Source: Hymenolepis diminuta
Taxonomy: Eukaryota > Platyhelminthes > Cestoda > Cyclophyllidea > Hymenolepididae
DNA length: 64,000 bases
Reading direction: 5' to 3'
NCBI GenBank assembly: GCA_900708905.1
Contig: CAADRB010000089.1
Span: 1-64,000 of the forward strand
Shown here: in pieces, positions 1 to 11,697 of the stretch
Layout of the letters: each line of letters starts with the position of its first letter
Numbering within the stretch: the stretch's first letter is position 1
Notes under the pieces: model-generated
The model's database searches: none
The model's input: the letters and a program-made list of their open reading frames with translations, nothing else
Told to the model about the DNA's origin: nothing
Translations under genes and position numbers: made by a program

Positions 1-1279
1 TGTCATCTGCATCATCAGAGACTTCTCTTTGTGGAAGTGAGTTGTCGACCACATGTTGGCCTCATTTCCTCGTAAAATAGTAATCCTTAAGGAATCTCTG
101 ATCGAGGATAAGTTAAACTACGCCCTTCCGTAGAATTCTCAATAAAGAAATCATGACTTTCGAAAATATATCCCCTTATCAGATATGAATTCGTGCGAAC
201 GCATTGGCGAGGTCGGTGGCTACTTGATTTTGTGAAAATGGCGCATGAATTTCGAACGTTAACATAGATTAAGATGCATGCTTCATGAGATTTGTTTGAC
301 CATTTTGGACGGTCTCTAGTTCCTAACATCAACCCGGGAATTACCGCTACTAACTGAGAGAGTTTTGCTGTTGATTGTAGTTAAGAATAGCCAAATGAAC
401 TATTTAATTCTGGCTAATGAAGGAAGTGGAAGAATAGTAGTTTCTTACCAGGAGATTCCATGATTCGGTATCTCTATGTAGTATGAATGTTTGAAAAGAA
501 AAATCTAGAAGTGTTTGGGGTTTATTGCAGTAAGGAATTCAGCGGACCTATCTAGACTCTTGACTGACTGTGATCAGTGATCAGAGCTGCCTTATCGGTA
601 GAATAAGATAAAGCGGAGATTTTTATCTTAACCACTTGGGGTAGCTTGGTAGTTGATGCTATGAAGCTCGTCTCCAGGTTCATGATATATTAGCCATGAA
701 AAAGGGATGTTTGGTTTATCCATATTGTTGTATTTTCGGTAAATTTGTTAGTTTCTCGGTTAAAACTCTAGGCGCTCAGACAGCCTGCATGTTGTGTTTG
801 TAATTCCTGATTAAACATGCCAGAAAAACGAAAAAAACACCCTACGGTAATGCGTAATTTGAGAAATTTCAAGACTGTCTCATTGCTGATTTATTTCGCA
901 ACTATTTATTCGGCTGCAGAATGGCGCAAGCTTCGAATTCCACGGACTCCTCTGTTCAAATCAAATGATTCTGCTGTTTTTCCCCTATCTTTGATCGAGT
1001 GTTCATATTTAAAAGTGTTATTCTGTTCGATGAAGTAGTCATGCCTATTCTGAGTATTAATCAGTAACTCTAAATAGTTCCATAAAAGTTACCTTAAATT
1101 CCCCATCGAGTCAATTGCAAATAGAGATGATAGGTGGTCCGTTAGGATAAAATTATGATCCCTTCAATATACCATTAGAAGCACAATCTGGGATAATCAT
1201 ACCCGATCAATTCATCATCTTACTTGTTGATGAAATAAACGTTTCCGTGATCTGTGAGATAATGCAAATTTAATTTCAG
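1..1279. other. No gene identified
   Basis: No exon with homology or convincing coding character was seen. A 73-codon open frame from an ATG at 817 starts with a short basic run but has no supporting splice or promoter signal. It probably arises by chance, or the region is intron or upstream sequence of the gene at 1280. Confidence 0.5.
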
Positions 1280-1602
1280 GCTCGGGCATGGAGATTACAT
1301 CATCCAGTGGGTCTGGAAAGACAGCTGCAGGTCAACTTTTGAGGGAGTCGAGTGCTGCCGCTTCTGCTCCGACGACAGTGGCAACAGCAACAACAACAAC
1401 ACGTCCAGCATCGGCTCTAGCTGCATCTTCCAACTCCTTCACTGCCCATCCTCAACCACCAAAACGGCCGTCATTGGTGCAGGAGTTATCCGTTCCTCCC
1501 TCGGAGCCTGATTCCCTCCCTCTTCCACCTCCGCCTCCTCCCACCTTACTCTCCTCTCCCTCCTCATCTTCCTCCAATGTGGACTTCCAAACCTTCTTTG
1601 GA
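1280..1602 (+). CDS. N-terminal exon of a Ser/Ala/Pro-rich protein
   Basis: I do not recognise this gene. The exon is bounded by a good acceptor (TTTAATTTCAG before 1280) and a perfect donor (GTAAGT at 1603). The first ATG is at 1288, eight bases after the acceptor, and gives 105 codons ending in phase 0. The product is low in complexity: a Ser/Gly opening, Ala/Thr tracts around residues 25-50 partly encoded by a CAACAA run, a PPKRPS patch, seven prolines in a row near residue 80 and a Ser tract near 95, then VDFQTFFG. Such a segment suggests the disordered N-terminus of a nuclear or scaffold protein. The acceptor so close to the ATG would suit either a 5' UTR intron or spliced-leader trans-splicing, which flatworms use. 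No later exon is certain. A 24-base in-frame candidate lies at 4358-4381 (acceptor TTTTGGCAG, donor GTACAT). Confidence 0.5.
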
Positions 1603-2941
1603 GTAAGTTTGATAACCTCTACCTGGTTGATGCAAGTGCTCAGCTGAAAATGGGTGTTTCTTGCTGTTAGGCATCATTTTGCCCCATCGCAAACTTTGTT
1701 AGAAGACTTAATTTATGTTTTCTTGTCGAATTCTCCCTATGTGTGGAAGTAAGTCAAGTCACTAATATCGGTAGAATCGTAAGAGTGCGAACTCGAGGTC
1801 AAGCTAATTAATTGTGGAAGTTACGTCTGATACATGAATTTTATTATGAGTAGTTGGGGAAAAACGTACCACATACGCCGCCAAGGTGAAGTCCTTGGCC
1901 TCAATACGCCGCTACATTTAGTACAATCCACAGATTCAAGAAGTAAGTTTATCTAAATGAGAGGTATCCCACTTCACCCTGGCTCTATCTACCATCCCAG
2001 CCTGAAGTTATGAAAGGGAAGACAAAACTTGTGATGAGTACAACCATTCTGCTAGTCATATACCAGGAAGGAAGTTGTATAGAGTTTGATGTGCACTGAT
2101 GATGACAGGAAGTTACTCGATCACTGTTTGCGTTTGCCAGGTCCGGGATTTGAGTAAATGCGGAAAGCGTGGTAAGCGAGCTGTTGCTGAAAACGGTTAA
2201 ATCTGTACTAATTATTTTGATGAAATGTAGGAATATGGGTCAATACATCTTGTCATTTTCTGGTACTGATTGGGCGTGTCATCTTTTTGCTCAACTAATC
2301 GCCGTGTAAGTGTAGTCTCTAGAATGGGTTCTAGTTTCCAAATTGTTCCCAAATCTAAGGCAAATTTCGGAGGAGTGTGTTAACTGTCTTCTCTTTCGAA
2401 GCATCCGAGGGCGAGAAATTGAACTCGCAATCTTCGAGTATTGCCCTTTTGCATGGATTTCTGGAAGGGTGATTTTTATCACGAATTTCTCTGACACGAA
2501 GGAAGGGAGATTTGGTTAAGCGCATTTTTAAATGCAAACTGACTGATTTTTGCAATGGTTTTCTTCATGTCTTGCATTTTTAGGCATGAATTTAAATGTG
2601 ATCTTACTACTAGTAGGCTTTAAGCGTTAGCTCAGGGAGTGCTAGGTTTACTGCTTAAGGTTGCCCGAATGAATACTGTGGCAGGGCTCATTTTGTGAAA
2701 GCATAGTGTTGGTTAGCAAGAACAGAAGCCAACAAATTGGGAGTTAAGATTAGTAGTTAGCAGGTGACAGTAGCCAACCACGGTCCCAAGTAAGGCAGAA
2801 CACTAAGAGTTGAGTGCCGACCAGGGCCTATTGAATAAGAGTGGTTAAAATGCGAGCGAGTGGTGGAGGACTGAGAGAGATTGGAGCAGAGAGGAAAAGT
2901 GCAAGAGAGAAGAGGGAGCCGTACTGCTCGGTAGATGACAA

Positions 2942-2956
2942 GTGTGTGTGTGTGTG

Positions 2957-2991
<35 letters not shown>
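2942..2991. repeat. (TG)n microsatellite
   Basis: About 25 dinucleotide units of GT with one GC interruption near the middle, seen directly. It gives false cysteine/valine and histidine/threonine open frames on the two strands. Confidence 0.97.
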
Positions 2992-3419
2992 TTATGAAAG
3001 GGGCCTTATATAATTTCATAGAGGAGGGGTATCTAAAACAGATGGAGTGGTTCCAGACATTGTTGCGGGGGGAACTGAACCCTAGTAGCGTTCATTCAAG
3101 GATCGTTGAATTAGCTTGAGGACGTAAGATGGTCCTCTTCGAGGAACTTGAGGTTGGAGCAGGGTCGGACACTTCAAGTGCCACTGTGAGGTCGAGATAA
3201 ATAGGTCTCAGAGATTAACGATGACCTTGATAAAAGTTATGGAGACGCATAGGGAGTCATCCTTCAATAGGCCTAAGATGAGCCTTCATAGAGCTGTAAG
3301 ATCTCCATTGGACTATTGTGGTGGAATTCTCAGGAGACTTTTAATGTTACCTACCTCGCTATTGTCATACCATAGTGAGATGTAGGTCTACAAGCCTCAT
3401 GACCTCTATTATTAAAAAC

Positions 3420-3560
3420 TACCTTGATTACTACCACCCAAACGGATCCGGGGTTATGGATCCGTATCAGAAAGTAGATGAGACTGGTGACTGGGAATTG
3501 GGTGGGGTGGGCCACTTCGCCTTTTATTCACGAAGGACAAATTAATGAATCTTTGTCATT
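3420..3560 (+). repeat. Dispersed repeat, copy 1 (inverted partner at 43310-43420)
   Basis: The stretch GGGGTTATGG, a variable spacer, then GGGAATTGGGTGGGGTGGGCC matches in order the reverse complement of 43310-43420 (GGGGTTATGG ... AGATTGGGTGGTGGCGCC). It also carries a perfect 8-bp hairpin, ACGGATCC-8 nt-GGATCCGT, at 3442-3465. The other copy has a different 6-bp hairpin at the same place. The family is not recognised. Confidence 0.5.
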
Positions 3561-4424
3561 GTGGGGTTGGAAACGCATTGATCAATTGCGGTAGACATGC
3601 CTCCAATCAATTTGATGATGATAGTCGGTTTCCTGGTCATTTGTATTGAGCATCATTGACTTCGATGAGTCCGCTAAGGATAAAAATAGCATATCTGTTG
3701 ATTAGCTAGGTTCTGTTTTGCCGCTTTCTATTGTTTGTGTCTTTTTAATAAGAAGACTTTTCTATTGAGTGGGTAAAGGGGAAATACCAGATCATGTACT
3801 TATTATGCCTAAAGCCGTAATTTGCCTTTTGCCCCTAATCACCATGACGCCGTTGGTTAGCATCACGCGGAGATGGTGGTTAGGCTTTTGGTAACCCCAA
3901 TGTCATTTATAATTCATACGAATAATTACCCTAGGGTTATGCTTTGTTTAATCGAATTGGGAATTGGAATCTAGGGTCGGAAAGGTTTGGATTGTCAGCT
4001 CATACCTTATGGGTGTTAGATGTTCGTGAACAGAGGGTCTGACATCTAGTTATAATTTATATTGACTCATTCGGGAAATATGGTCTTCTTTTGACTCTTT
4101 TGTATGCGTCAACTCTCCAGCACTCTATTGCAGCAGATAGCGATGTTTTAGTACGAAGTGGAGCTATATTATCTGGCTTGCTCCACTTTGGATTATCAGC
4201 AATTTGCGAGCTGTTTTAGTAGAGATGTCTTAATCTGGCTGGTTAACGATAACTATATTATTCTTACTCTGTTTATGTCAGTAGGATTATTGAAAGTTGA
4301 ATTGACATGATTTAGTGTTGTTTATTCATGCTCATTGTTGATCACTTCTTTTGGCAGGAACCACCGAGTCTTAGTTTTAAAGTACATGAGATCCTGATAA
4401 TAAGAAAGTTCAGCCTTGTCTGTA

Positions 4425-4790
4425 TTTCCCAGGTTGCTTGCATTTATCATCCATCTCTGCCGATCTCTTAGGACTACAAACGAGTATGGGTTTAGCTCGA
4501 ACGTGGTTACATTGACTAAGACATTTTTGGACTTGGTTTTTGTGAACGACGTATGATTTTTGGAGGAAGAGGCAAGAGCTCAACAATCTTTCTGTCCCTT
4601 TAGGAGACATATTTGATATGTCTTGCGATCAATGAGACTGGATGTTTGGATTGATTGTAGCTTTCACACAGTAGACGCGGTGACGAGTCGTACTAGAATG
4701 ACTTTAGGCATCGAAGATTCCATAGAGGACGCGAGATTTGCCAACCATACCCTATCTCTGACCGATAAGTACAACGCCAAATGTATGCAA
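4425..4790 (-). pseudogene. Retroelement pol relic, minus strand
   Basis: The reverse complement aligns for roughly 350 bases with 55270-55650, which lies directly upstream of an integrase relic. Anchors are CTCTATGGAATCTTC/GATGCCTAAAGT near 4700, and a segment encoding QCNHxRAKPxLV...DDKCKQP near 4430-4530. Between the copies, differences in that last segment are largely at third codon positions, so both derive from a sequence once under protein selection. This copy has an in-frame TGA between the two anchors and loses similarity just after the KCKQP motif, so it is a truncated, dead fragment. Its assignment to pol rests on the neighbouring integrase at the other copy. I do not recognise the domain itself. 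Confidence 0.5.
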
Positions 4791-7700
4791 AGCAACAACT
4801 CTGCAATTTAGCACATTTTATCGTGTATGCAAATTTTTTGAATAATTAAGAATAAATTGTTAATCTAATTTGCTTTGGATAAAAATGATTCATTTGTCCA
4901 ACAAAAAGTTAATTAGAAATTCTTGATACTAATTAGAATAAAAAATTATTCAAATATATCGTAGAGAGAATGCCATGATTAACCGAAAAGTGTAGTAATC
5001 AAATACAATTGAATCAACCAATCACATTGCGCCTATTTATGCTATCATTTTTTCTGGCAAGAAAAGGAGCCAAACAGTAATTTGCTTTTCCGGAAGACTC
5101 TGAGAAGTCTAAATAGCCAATCAACGGCAAATAGGTGATATTTGTATCGTAGTGCATTAGAACACCATATTTCTATGCAAGGTAAAGGACATCTTTGACA
5201 AATCCAGTAAAACACTAATTAAGCATTTGAAGACACGGGACTTTCTCATACTTTGGGTTAAACCACATAATTTTACTTATTAGAGAATTTATACCATGCC
5301 CCAAAATGATTGACCCTTGGTTGATTCCCAGTTGTAAATACCATTTTGAATGTCATTTATTAGACATGATGAATAAAACCCAAATATTGAACTCTTCCCT
5401 CAACGAAGACTAATAATATTGTAAGTGTGTGCCACTTTTTCAAGAAATCTTGGGTTTGTTTTTACATTTTATTAAAGAATTTTAGAATTTAAGGTTATTA
5501 ATGGAAAATCTTTATCTTCATGACTACATTTAGCTGTTATTACACAGATTTGCCTCTATCTATAGATATGATCAAATTCACGAACGGACCAGCTCTGAAT
5601 GATGCAAATTTCATTATTATTTCTTTAAATATTGACAAGTGTATCATATCTGATCGATGCAAATTAAAGTATATTCAAAATAAAATAAAGAAAAGTCTAC
5701 ATTGACAATCGCAGCTTTTTATTATTTTGAATTAAATATTTATGGTAGTAATTAGTCGCTTCAAATGCAGACTTATCCAAAGCAAATTTAAACGTTTTCC
5801 TTATGAGATAAATCACAGCAGTAATTTTTCATGGGAAGTTTCAGAAGGTTTTAGCGTAAAAATTTCAAAAAATACCTATTTTTGAAGAATGAAAGATATG
5901 TGCTGCACCGTTTCCTGATTCGCTTGTGATGCTAAAGGTGTCGAACCGATATGCAGATGCTTGTAGTACTAATTCTCTAATTTTAATTTGGATTCCGCTG
6001 TGTAAAGAATGAGAAAAAGCAGCCATTTACGTCCTGTGAGAATGAATTGTAAAATCAATATGTCTAATGACAATTTCGTGAGGGTGATATTTGTACCAGA
6101 CTCCATTTTTAGAGACTGCTATGAATGAGGAATCACATGTAGCTCCGACAGAAAACTCTTCAGAGGTATTAATTTTTAGGAAGACGTTGAGGTCTATAAA
6201 TGTTATGATCGTGACACTAATAGCTACTCCAGTTAAGTCGTCTAATATGATCGCAATGCCGTCGGTTTTATTAATACTTGTCAAAGCTAAGTGACATCGA
6301 TTTTACCATTTTTGACTTGAGGTTAATGAATCCATATTAGGGCAATTTTATACTAAAGGAACAGGCATCAGCAAAAGAAAGATGTAGAATCAGAACCAAC
6401 AAATGGATCATACATATTTATTGCTTTATATTGAATATTATGAAATTTAGGTTACAAAGAAATAAGATTTATACCTATTTTAAATCATATGTGTTTATGT
6501 TTGAAAAATCGATTTTCTATTTTACTTATGATCGTTATAGCTTAAATTTTACTCACTAAAATAATTATATAGTTCAAGAAATATTAATTTTTAATGTATG
6601 AATATTTATTCTGTAAATTATTAAATCAAGGCTCGGCTTGTTAAACTAAGTCGCAGTTTTGGCGAATTTACATAACGTTTAAATTCTTCTTTCTTATGGT
6701 GGTTGTCTGGAACAAAGTTAATTATTTTTTTTCCAGTTTGTGCCTCCTTCAAAGACCATCTTGACACATTTATACGGTAGATACACAGTAGGCAACATTT
6801 AGAAGTGCCCTTTATAAAACCTGTAAATTCAAAGTAGCGTAGATGCTTGAGTTCGAGAGAAAGCTATTCAGTTCTTCTATGTTTGTATTTTCTTAGGCAG
6901 CCAAACTGACCTAATCATTTCTGCACGAAGGTACCAATGAATCGAAATGACATGAACAACCATTCTATTAATTCAAATAATCAATAAGTTCTTTGTGCAG
7001 CCCGATTGATCTCTAAAAGAAACTGAGGGATCAAATGAAAAAATAAAGGTTATAAATATTTAGATATTATAAAATAAATTATAGCCATTGCGTACAAGTG
7101 AACAACTCCATTCTTTCAGGTTTCAAGGATGAAAAGTTTTAACTTCTTAACTTCATAGTAATTTCTTTTAGATACCAAACCAGTTTTAACTGTTACTGTT
7201 TTTTTCCAGTTTTATGGATTCTGATTACATCTTGTAAAATTTTTACATTCCCTTTTATTTAATGCAAATGCAGAAGGCGGTAAGACCCTGAATGTTATTC
7301 CCTCATACTTTGACGTATTACAACTCATTCCACCATTACTACATATATTTAAGTATTACAACTCGATCACTTCATCAGTTTTAGTGATATTTTCAGTCTA
7401 AAAATGCCAATAAGTAAGATATCATTTTGAATTGTAGCAATTATTTCTATTATAATGTATTGATTGCTCGGCAGATTTTGAGTAGATTTGTGTAGAAATT
7501 CATTATGGCCATTATTTGCAAGAAATTGCAGGATCCATTTTCAGACTGTCAAATGAGAAATATTAGAATTCTTAACATTGTTATAATCCTGTCAGAGGAA
7601 TCTACACGAGGTCGTCTGATCAAGGCTTACATTTGACATGGATAAAGCCATAGTTAAAGTTTGATCCAACAGTAGTAATTACGCATTTCCGTTCGACTAA

Positions 7701-7918
7701 AGTGCCTTGACTTTGATTATTTAGCCATGAAATCTCTCAGGTTCAGTTAATTTTATTCCGTTTCTTCTTAATGATAATTGAAATTAAAATAAACTTATTT
7801 GTTGTGTCTTGGCAGAAGCCAATAACGGTATTCAATTACACTCCTCATTTATAGCAGACGTTTTAAAAGTAAAATAATCGCTTTAAATATATAAATATAA
7901 TGAAATAAGCAAAAAATA
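4791..7918. other. AT-rich intergenic sequence, nothing identified
   Basis: No homologous exon, repeat partner or promoter stood out. Overlapping open frames on both strands at 6027-6294 have no supporting signal. Confidence 0.5.
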
Positions 7919-7924
7919 TTTATT
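7919..7924 (-). other. Poly(A) signal AATAAA for the light chain gene
   Basis: TTTATT on the plus strand reads AATAAA on the minus strand, about 185 bases past the stop codon at 8109. It is a plausible but unproven cleavage signal. Confidence 0.35.
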
Positions 7925-8108
7925 TAACGGTGCTACAATCCCTCGCTTGCAGTGATATTTTTATGCGAATAGCAATTCATATGTTAAAAATCAAAATAAA
8001 ATGGAGTGAAGAAATATAATAATATAAATATTATAATATTGAACGTAAAATCATTTTGAGGGTAAGTTAAAATTCAGACATGCGTCTACCGGAAAACATA
8101 AGGCAGAC

Positions 8109-9380
8109 TCAAGAGGTTTTGAATAGAAGAATGGCCGTCCTGCCTTGGCTGAAGTAAATGAAATTGTTCTCGATGTGGGTCACGTAGCTGTAAAGGAACC
8201 AATGGAAATTCAGTTTACATTTCACTGAGATTCAGTGTATTTTATTCTCTCTAAAAGCATTCTCACCCTATTTTAATAAATAACTTATCCTACTTAAATA
8301 AAAATTAAAAAAGCATATTTTTAAGAAAAATATTTGAAAAATATCATTTGGATTTAAAGAAGGGAATCGTACTTTTTATTAAATTTGAATCAAAACGGGT
8401 AAATACGACACTGGGAACAATAATAATAGGTCTCCTTTGTTTTCTTGAAAAATATTTAAATTGAAAGTATAAAAACAAAATAAATAGTAATTAAAGAAAC
8501 ATTTAATCATCTACTTTGGGAAATCGAATTATTTTCAATACTAAATAAAATATATTTCACCCGTATTCCAGAGTGGAAAGGATTCACCATTTGAACATTT
8601 TTGGATGGCTTTACTTGCATTTAATGTCACTGCATGTGCCTTGGTGACATGCTGGTATTCAGTTCTACACTAAAACATTAGTGTTTATTGTGAATTTAAA
8701 GCAGAACATGTTTGTCGGTGGGAGTCTGTATTCTTACCAGCCATCCAGAGACTGGAAGTGAAAAACCACACAAAGAAGAAAGGATTATGCGCAAATTTCT
8801 TGATCAAGAGACTTTCCACAGGAAATGGAATTGAGATCCTAGTGGTAAATGTTAGAAAGTTCAGCGCGCTACACGGTAGTCATTCATGTAAACTATCACT
8901 AAAATCAACTTTCAAAATAATAAATGGAAACACAATCGGAGTCACAAGCATAGTAAAACACAACTTGGAAGTTTTAAAAGGCACTGGTATTTTTAAAAAA
9001 TTGCTTTTTAAAAAAATAAATTGGAGAGAAATCCAATTTCTGACAGATAAACATAAAAATATTACTTTAAACCTACAATATAGAGATTACGAAAGCCAAT
9101 TAAAAATGCAACTTCATTAAAGAGCTATTGTTTAAAACACAAGTTACCTTCCAAAATGATTGCCAACAATGCAGTGCCAGTTCGGTTCATATTTTTCATC
9201 AAATTCCTTTTTAATATATTGGGCAATCTCTCGAGGCTCTCTGCTTCTCTGCAAAGCTCTGCTAGCCACATCCAGAGCATCTTGTTCCATATTCCTGGAC
9301 ATCTTGGTACTAAGCACTTCCAGTCTTTCTTCAGGCGAAAACGTCTGTTCCTGTTGTTGAGATCTTGAATACCTAAACAT
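8109..9380 (-). CDS. Divergent LC8-type dynein light chain with N-terminal extension
   Basis: Two exons: 9380-9148 (77 codons plus 2 bases) and 8187-8109 (79 bases), joined across a 959-base GT-AG intron as AG|C (Ser). The split falls at the same place as in the two canonical genes of this window. The product is 103 residues against about 89 for LC8. Residues 1-28 form a Ser/Gln-rich leader. Family features then follow: IAQYIKKEFDEKY (52-64), NWHCIVG (67-73), FGSYVTH (76-82) and TAILLF (95-100). Departures include REPREIA where LC8 has IEKDIA, THIENNFIYF for [10 protein letters not shown], and FSQGR for FYLGQ, which alter residues near the peptide-binding groove. LC8 proteins are homodimeric hubs for dynein and other partners, and flatworms have many such paralogues, some tegumental. 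A changed partner range is my inference. The start is the only ATG ahead of the leader, 49 bases below a TATA box. Confidence 0.85.
8734..9120 (+). other. Long open frame inside the light chain intron
   Basis: Roughly 140 codons are open on the plus strand, antisense to the intron of the 8109-9380 gene. There is no ATG at its start and no recognised domain, and the composition (Lys, Asn, Leu rich) is what AT-rich sequence would give. It could be chance or an old insertion. It is listed for length only. Confidence 0.15.
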
Positions 9381-9428
9381 CTTTGTATTTGGCTCAACTT
9401 TTCAGATCATTTTCCCACTGAGCAGATG

Positions 9429-9436
9429 TTTATATA
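9429..9436 (-). promoter_or_regulatory. TATA box of the minus-strand light chain gene
   Basis: TATATAAA on the minus strand, 49 bases upstream of the ATG at 9380. The canonical light chain at 21218 has the same octamer at 44 bases, which supports it. Confidence 0.55.
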
Positions 9437-10417
9437 TGTGCACGTTAAATTAAACCACCACGTTTTCTTAATTAGAGTTGCGTCAGTTTAAGCTTAGAGT
9501 AAATTACTAGTGGTTGGAAAAACACAGCTTTATTATTCCTTAGATTTTCTCCTTATGTGAGAAAATTAGAAAATTGGTATGCATGAGTGATAGGATTTGC
9601 CGTGGTAATAAATTTAATTACCTGAGTCTATTCAAATACGCACATTTTGCACGTATATGCATTAAGAGGGAACTTTGATTAAAATCATAGCTGCCAGCTA
9701 TTGGTGCATAATAATGGACAACATACAAAGGAAGTAATTTACGATCATGTTGAATTAATTATGGCATAGTGCAAAAATAGTCCTTTTTGATCTTTGCTTA
9801 CAAAACGTGTCAATTTCACTTTTATAATTAGCATTTCTTAGTACTTGGACAAGGCATTACAGCACCTTAGCTGTGGATGCAGTTCGAATTTTAGTTTTTA
9901 TGTCACTAAATATCTAAATTACAAAATGCAAAGTATGTTGTTTAATGTTGGTAAAAATTGATCAATTTTAATCAACTGTTTTCTAGGCACTAAAACATCA
10001 TGGATCGGGAAAATTTCTCAGAAACCGAAGGTTTAATTCAAAAATTTAAACGGCAGAAAGTGACGTATTGAATTTTCCATTATGCCAGACATCGATGACT
10101 CGAAAGATACAGAATTCAAATGAAGTATACCTATGTAATGCACCGGCTTTCATTCCTTTCAATAAGCATATCAGCTCTTTATTCTATATTAGAATAATCG
10201 ACCTTTCATTAAGTTTGATGCATTTCCATTGTTATAAATTGTAAATATTGCTTTGCATAGCATATCTGATTCATTTGTATTTTATTTTCGTCTTTTTTCT
10301 TTCAACGAAACAATGTTTAAATCATGAAATTCAATCATTATAATAATGGAATTTGAATGTTAAATGTAATAACCAAATAAATTAAATAAACAAATTTCAG
10401 ATTTAATTATAACTAAC

Positions 10418-10625
10418 TCAATGAAATGTGGTCCAACAATGCAATGCTCAGAAGGCATGAATAATTTGTCAAATCTCTTCTTAATGTATTCCGCAATCTC
10501 GACGCTCTCCATCGATATCTCCATGGCCATTTTCGCTGCATCTACAGCCTCTTGCTGTATTTCCCCATCCATATCAGTTGTACGGACTTCAAAAATCCTC
10601 TCAGGTAGTTCGATTCTCCTGCACT
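10418..10625 (-). pseudogene. LC8-like light chain exon, apparently incomplete
   Basis: Reading down the minus strand, EVRTTDMDGEIQQEAVDAAK corresponds to the start of LC8 ([19 protein letters not shown] in the neighbours). IAEYIKKRFD, EHCIVG and a final PHFI follow, with a donor (GTTAGT at 10417) exactly at the family's intron site. The tryptophan of TWHC is replaced (SEHC). The first ATG, at 10572, begins inside the first conserved block. The frame continues upstream without an ATG, so an earlier exon would be needed; GTGCAG near 10620 could be its acceptor. I searched 9400-10410 by eye for the second exon (the SYVTHE..HFIYF segment) and did not find it. Either the exon lies elsewhere or the copy is dead, and I favour a decayed tandem duplicate of the 8109-9380 gene. 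Confidence 0.55.
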
Positions 10626-11697
10626 CGATGAAAATTTTACATCTCTTGAAGCTTAATTATTTCCTCCATACTCAAATCCATTCTTAATAGCGTGTCTGCG
10701 TTGTCAATACTTTTCCCACTTTTTGTGCGTAGCAGAATACATTTATCACCTTCTTGCCGATTTAAATTTCCATTAATTATGGATTAAATTCAATTTTACA
10801 CTTAATTGAAGTTAATTTTTACAACTAATCCGAATAAGATGTCTACAAAGTATGTGATTTTTTATGGTCTCAAACTCCAATTATTGGCTTTACATAAAGT
10901 CATTAAGTTGGTCAACTGGCACAAAGTTGTACAAAGAAGGACAGAACATGAAATAGAACCATGGTCTGCTTCCCACTGGTACAATTATTTTACCACGTAT
11001 CACCCCAACATTAGAAGAAAATCTGAGCTTATGACAGCATACAGCTTCATCGGAACTTTCGAACTTGTTAAATTCCGATGCATGCCCTTCTACGTTCTGA
11101 GACAAATTTGAAACGAATTATACAATATTGTCTTTATTAAAATTTAAACTAAAGCAAAATCTTGCTGTTGAAAACCGAAGTCTAGAATGTTTGTCATTCT
11201 ATTGTCGTTAAGGCTGTAGTTTCCAACGTATTGAAGTACTCTCTATTAAATGCCGGCACCAATCACCATTCGAGCGATATTGAATTTCATAGTTTAAAGA
11301 AGATCCCTTCATTTTTCATCTCTTACTCTTCCGTCAGTAACTTTAATATTGGGGAAAAAAATGTTCAAAAATGTTGTAAAAATGTTCAAAACTAAGTGCG
11401 AATACTTCGGCGTTGAGGAAGGGTGCTATAAGTTGTTTTTTTTTGAAGGATTATCTGGATTAAAATTTGTAAACTTCCAAATCTGTACTTCGAGGACAAC
11501 TGTAATACGATCTTTCTCAGTGTTCAAAACTGAAGTGGTAGGTAAATTTAAGTTAGTTGTGTGTATTTAAAGCGGTTTTATACATCTTCATTTCATGTAT
11601 AATAAAATAACGAAAAGTAGATTGACATACATAATTGACACCGCCATTTACTGAACCCAATTAAGAAATACTCCGAATCTTAGAAACCGATAATGTA
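10626..11697. other. No gene assigned; one 90-codon open frame
   Basis: An ATG at 10839 opens 90 codons to 11111 on the plus strand, and the opposite strand is also open over 10890-11105. The product contains several Trp and Tyr residues and resembles nothing I know. No splice sites, TATA box or poly(A) signal were tied to it. Status undecided. Confidence 0.25.

Larger units (their letters stand above)
1603..4424. other. Probable intron or intergenic sequence with repeats
   Basis: This interval holds the TG microsatellite and part of a dispersed repeat, listed separately. Open frames across the microsatellite (2828-3119, both strands) only reflect the repeat. Apart from the weak 24-base exon candidate at 4358-4381 no coding segment was found. 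Confidence 0.5.

Noticed and set aside
817..1038. 73-codon frame, possible first exon of the 1280 gene
   Set aside because: A potential donor at GTAATG does not join the 1280 exon in frame.
2828..3119. Open frames with long Cys/Val or His/Thr repeats
   Set aside because: They are translations of the TG microsatellite, not genes.
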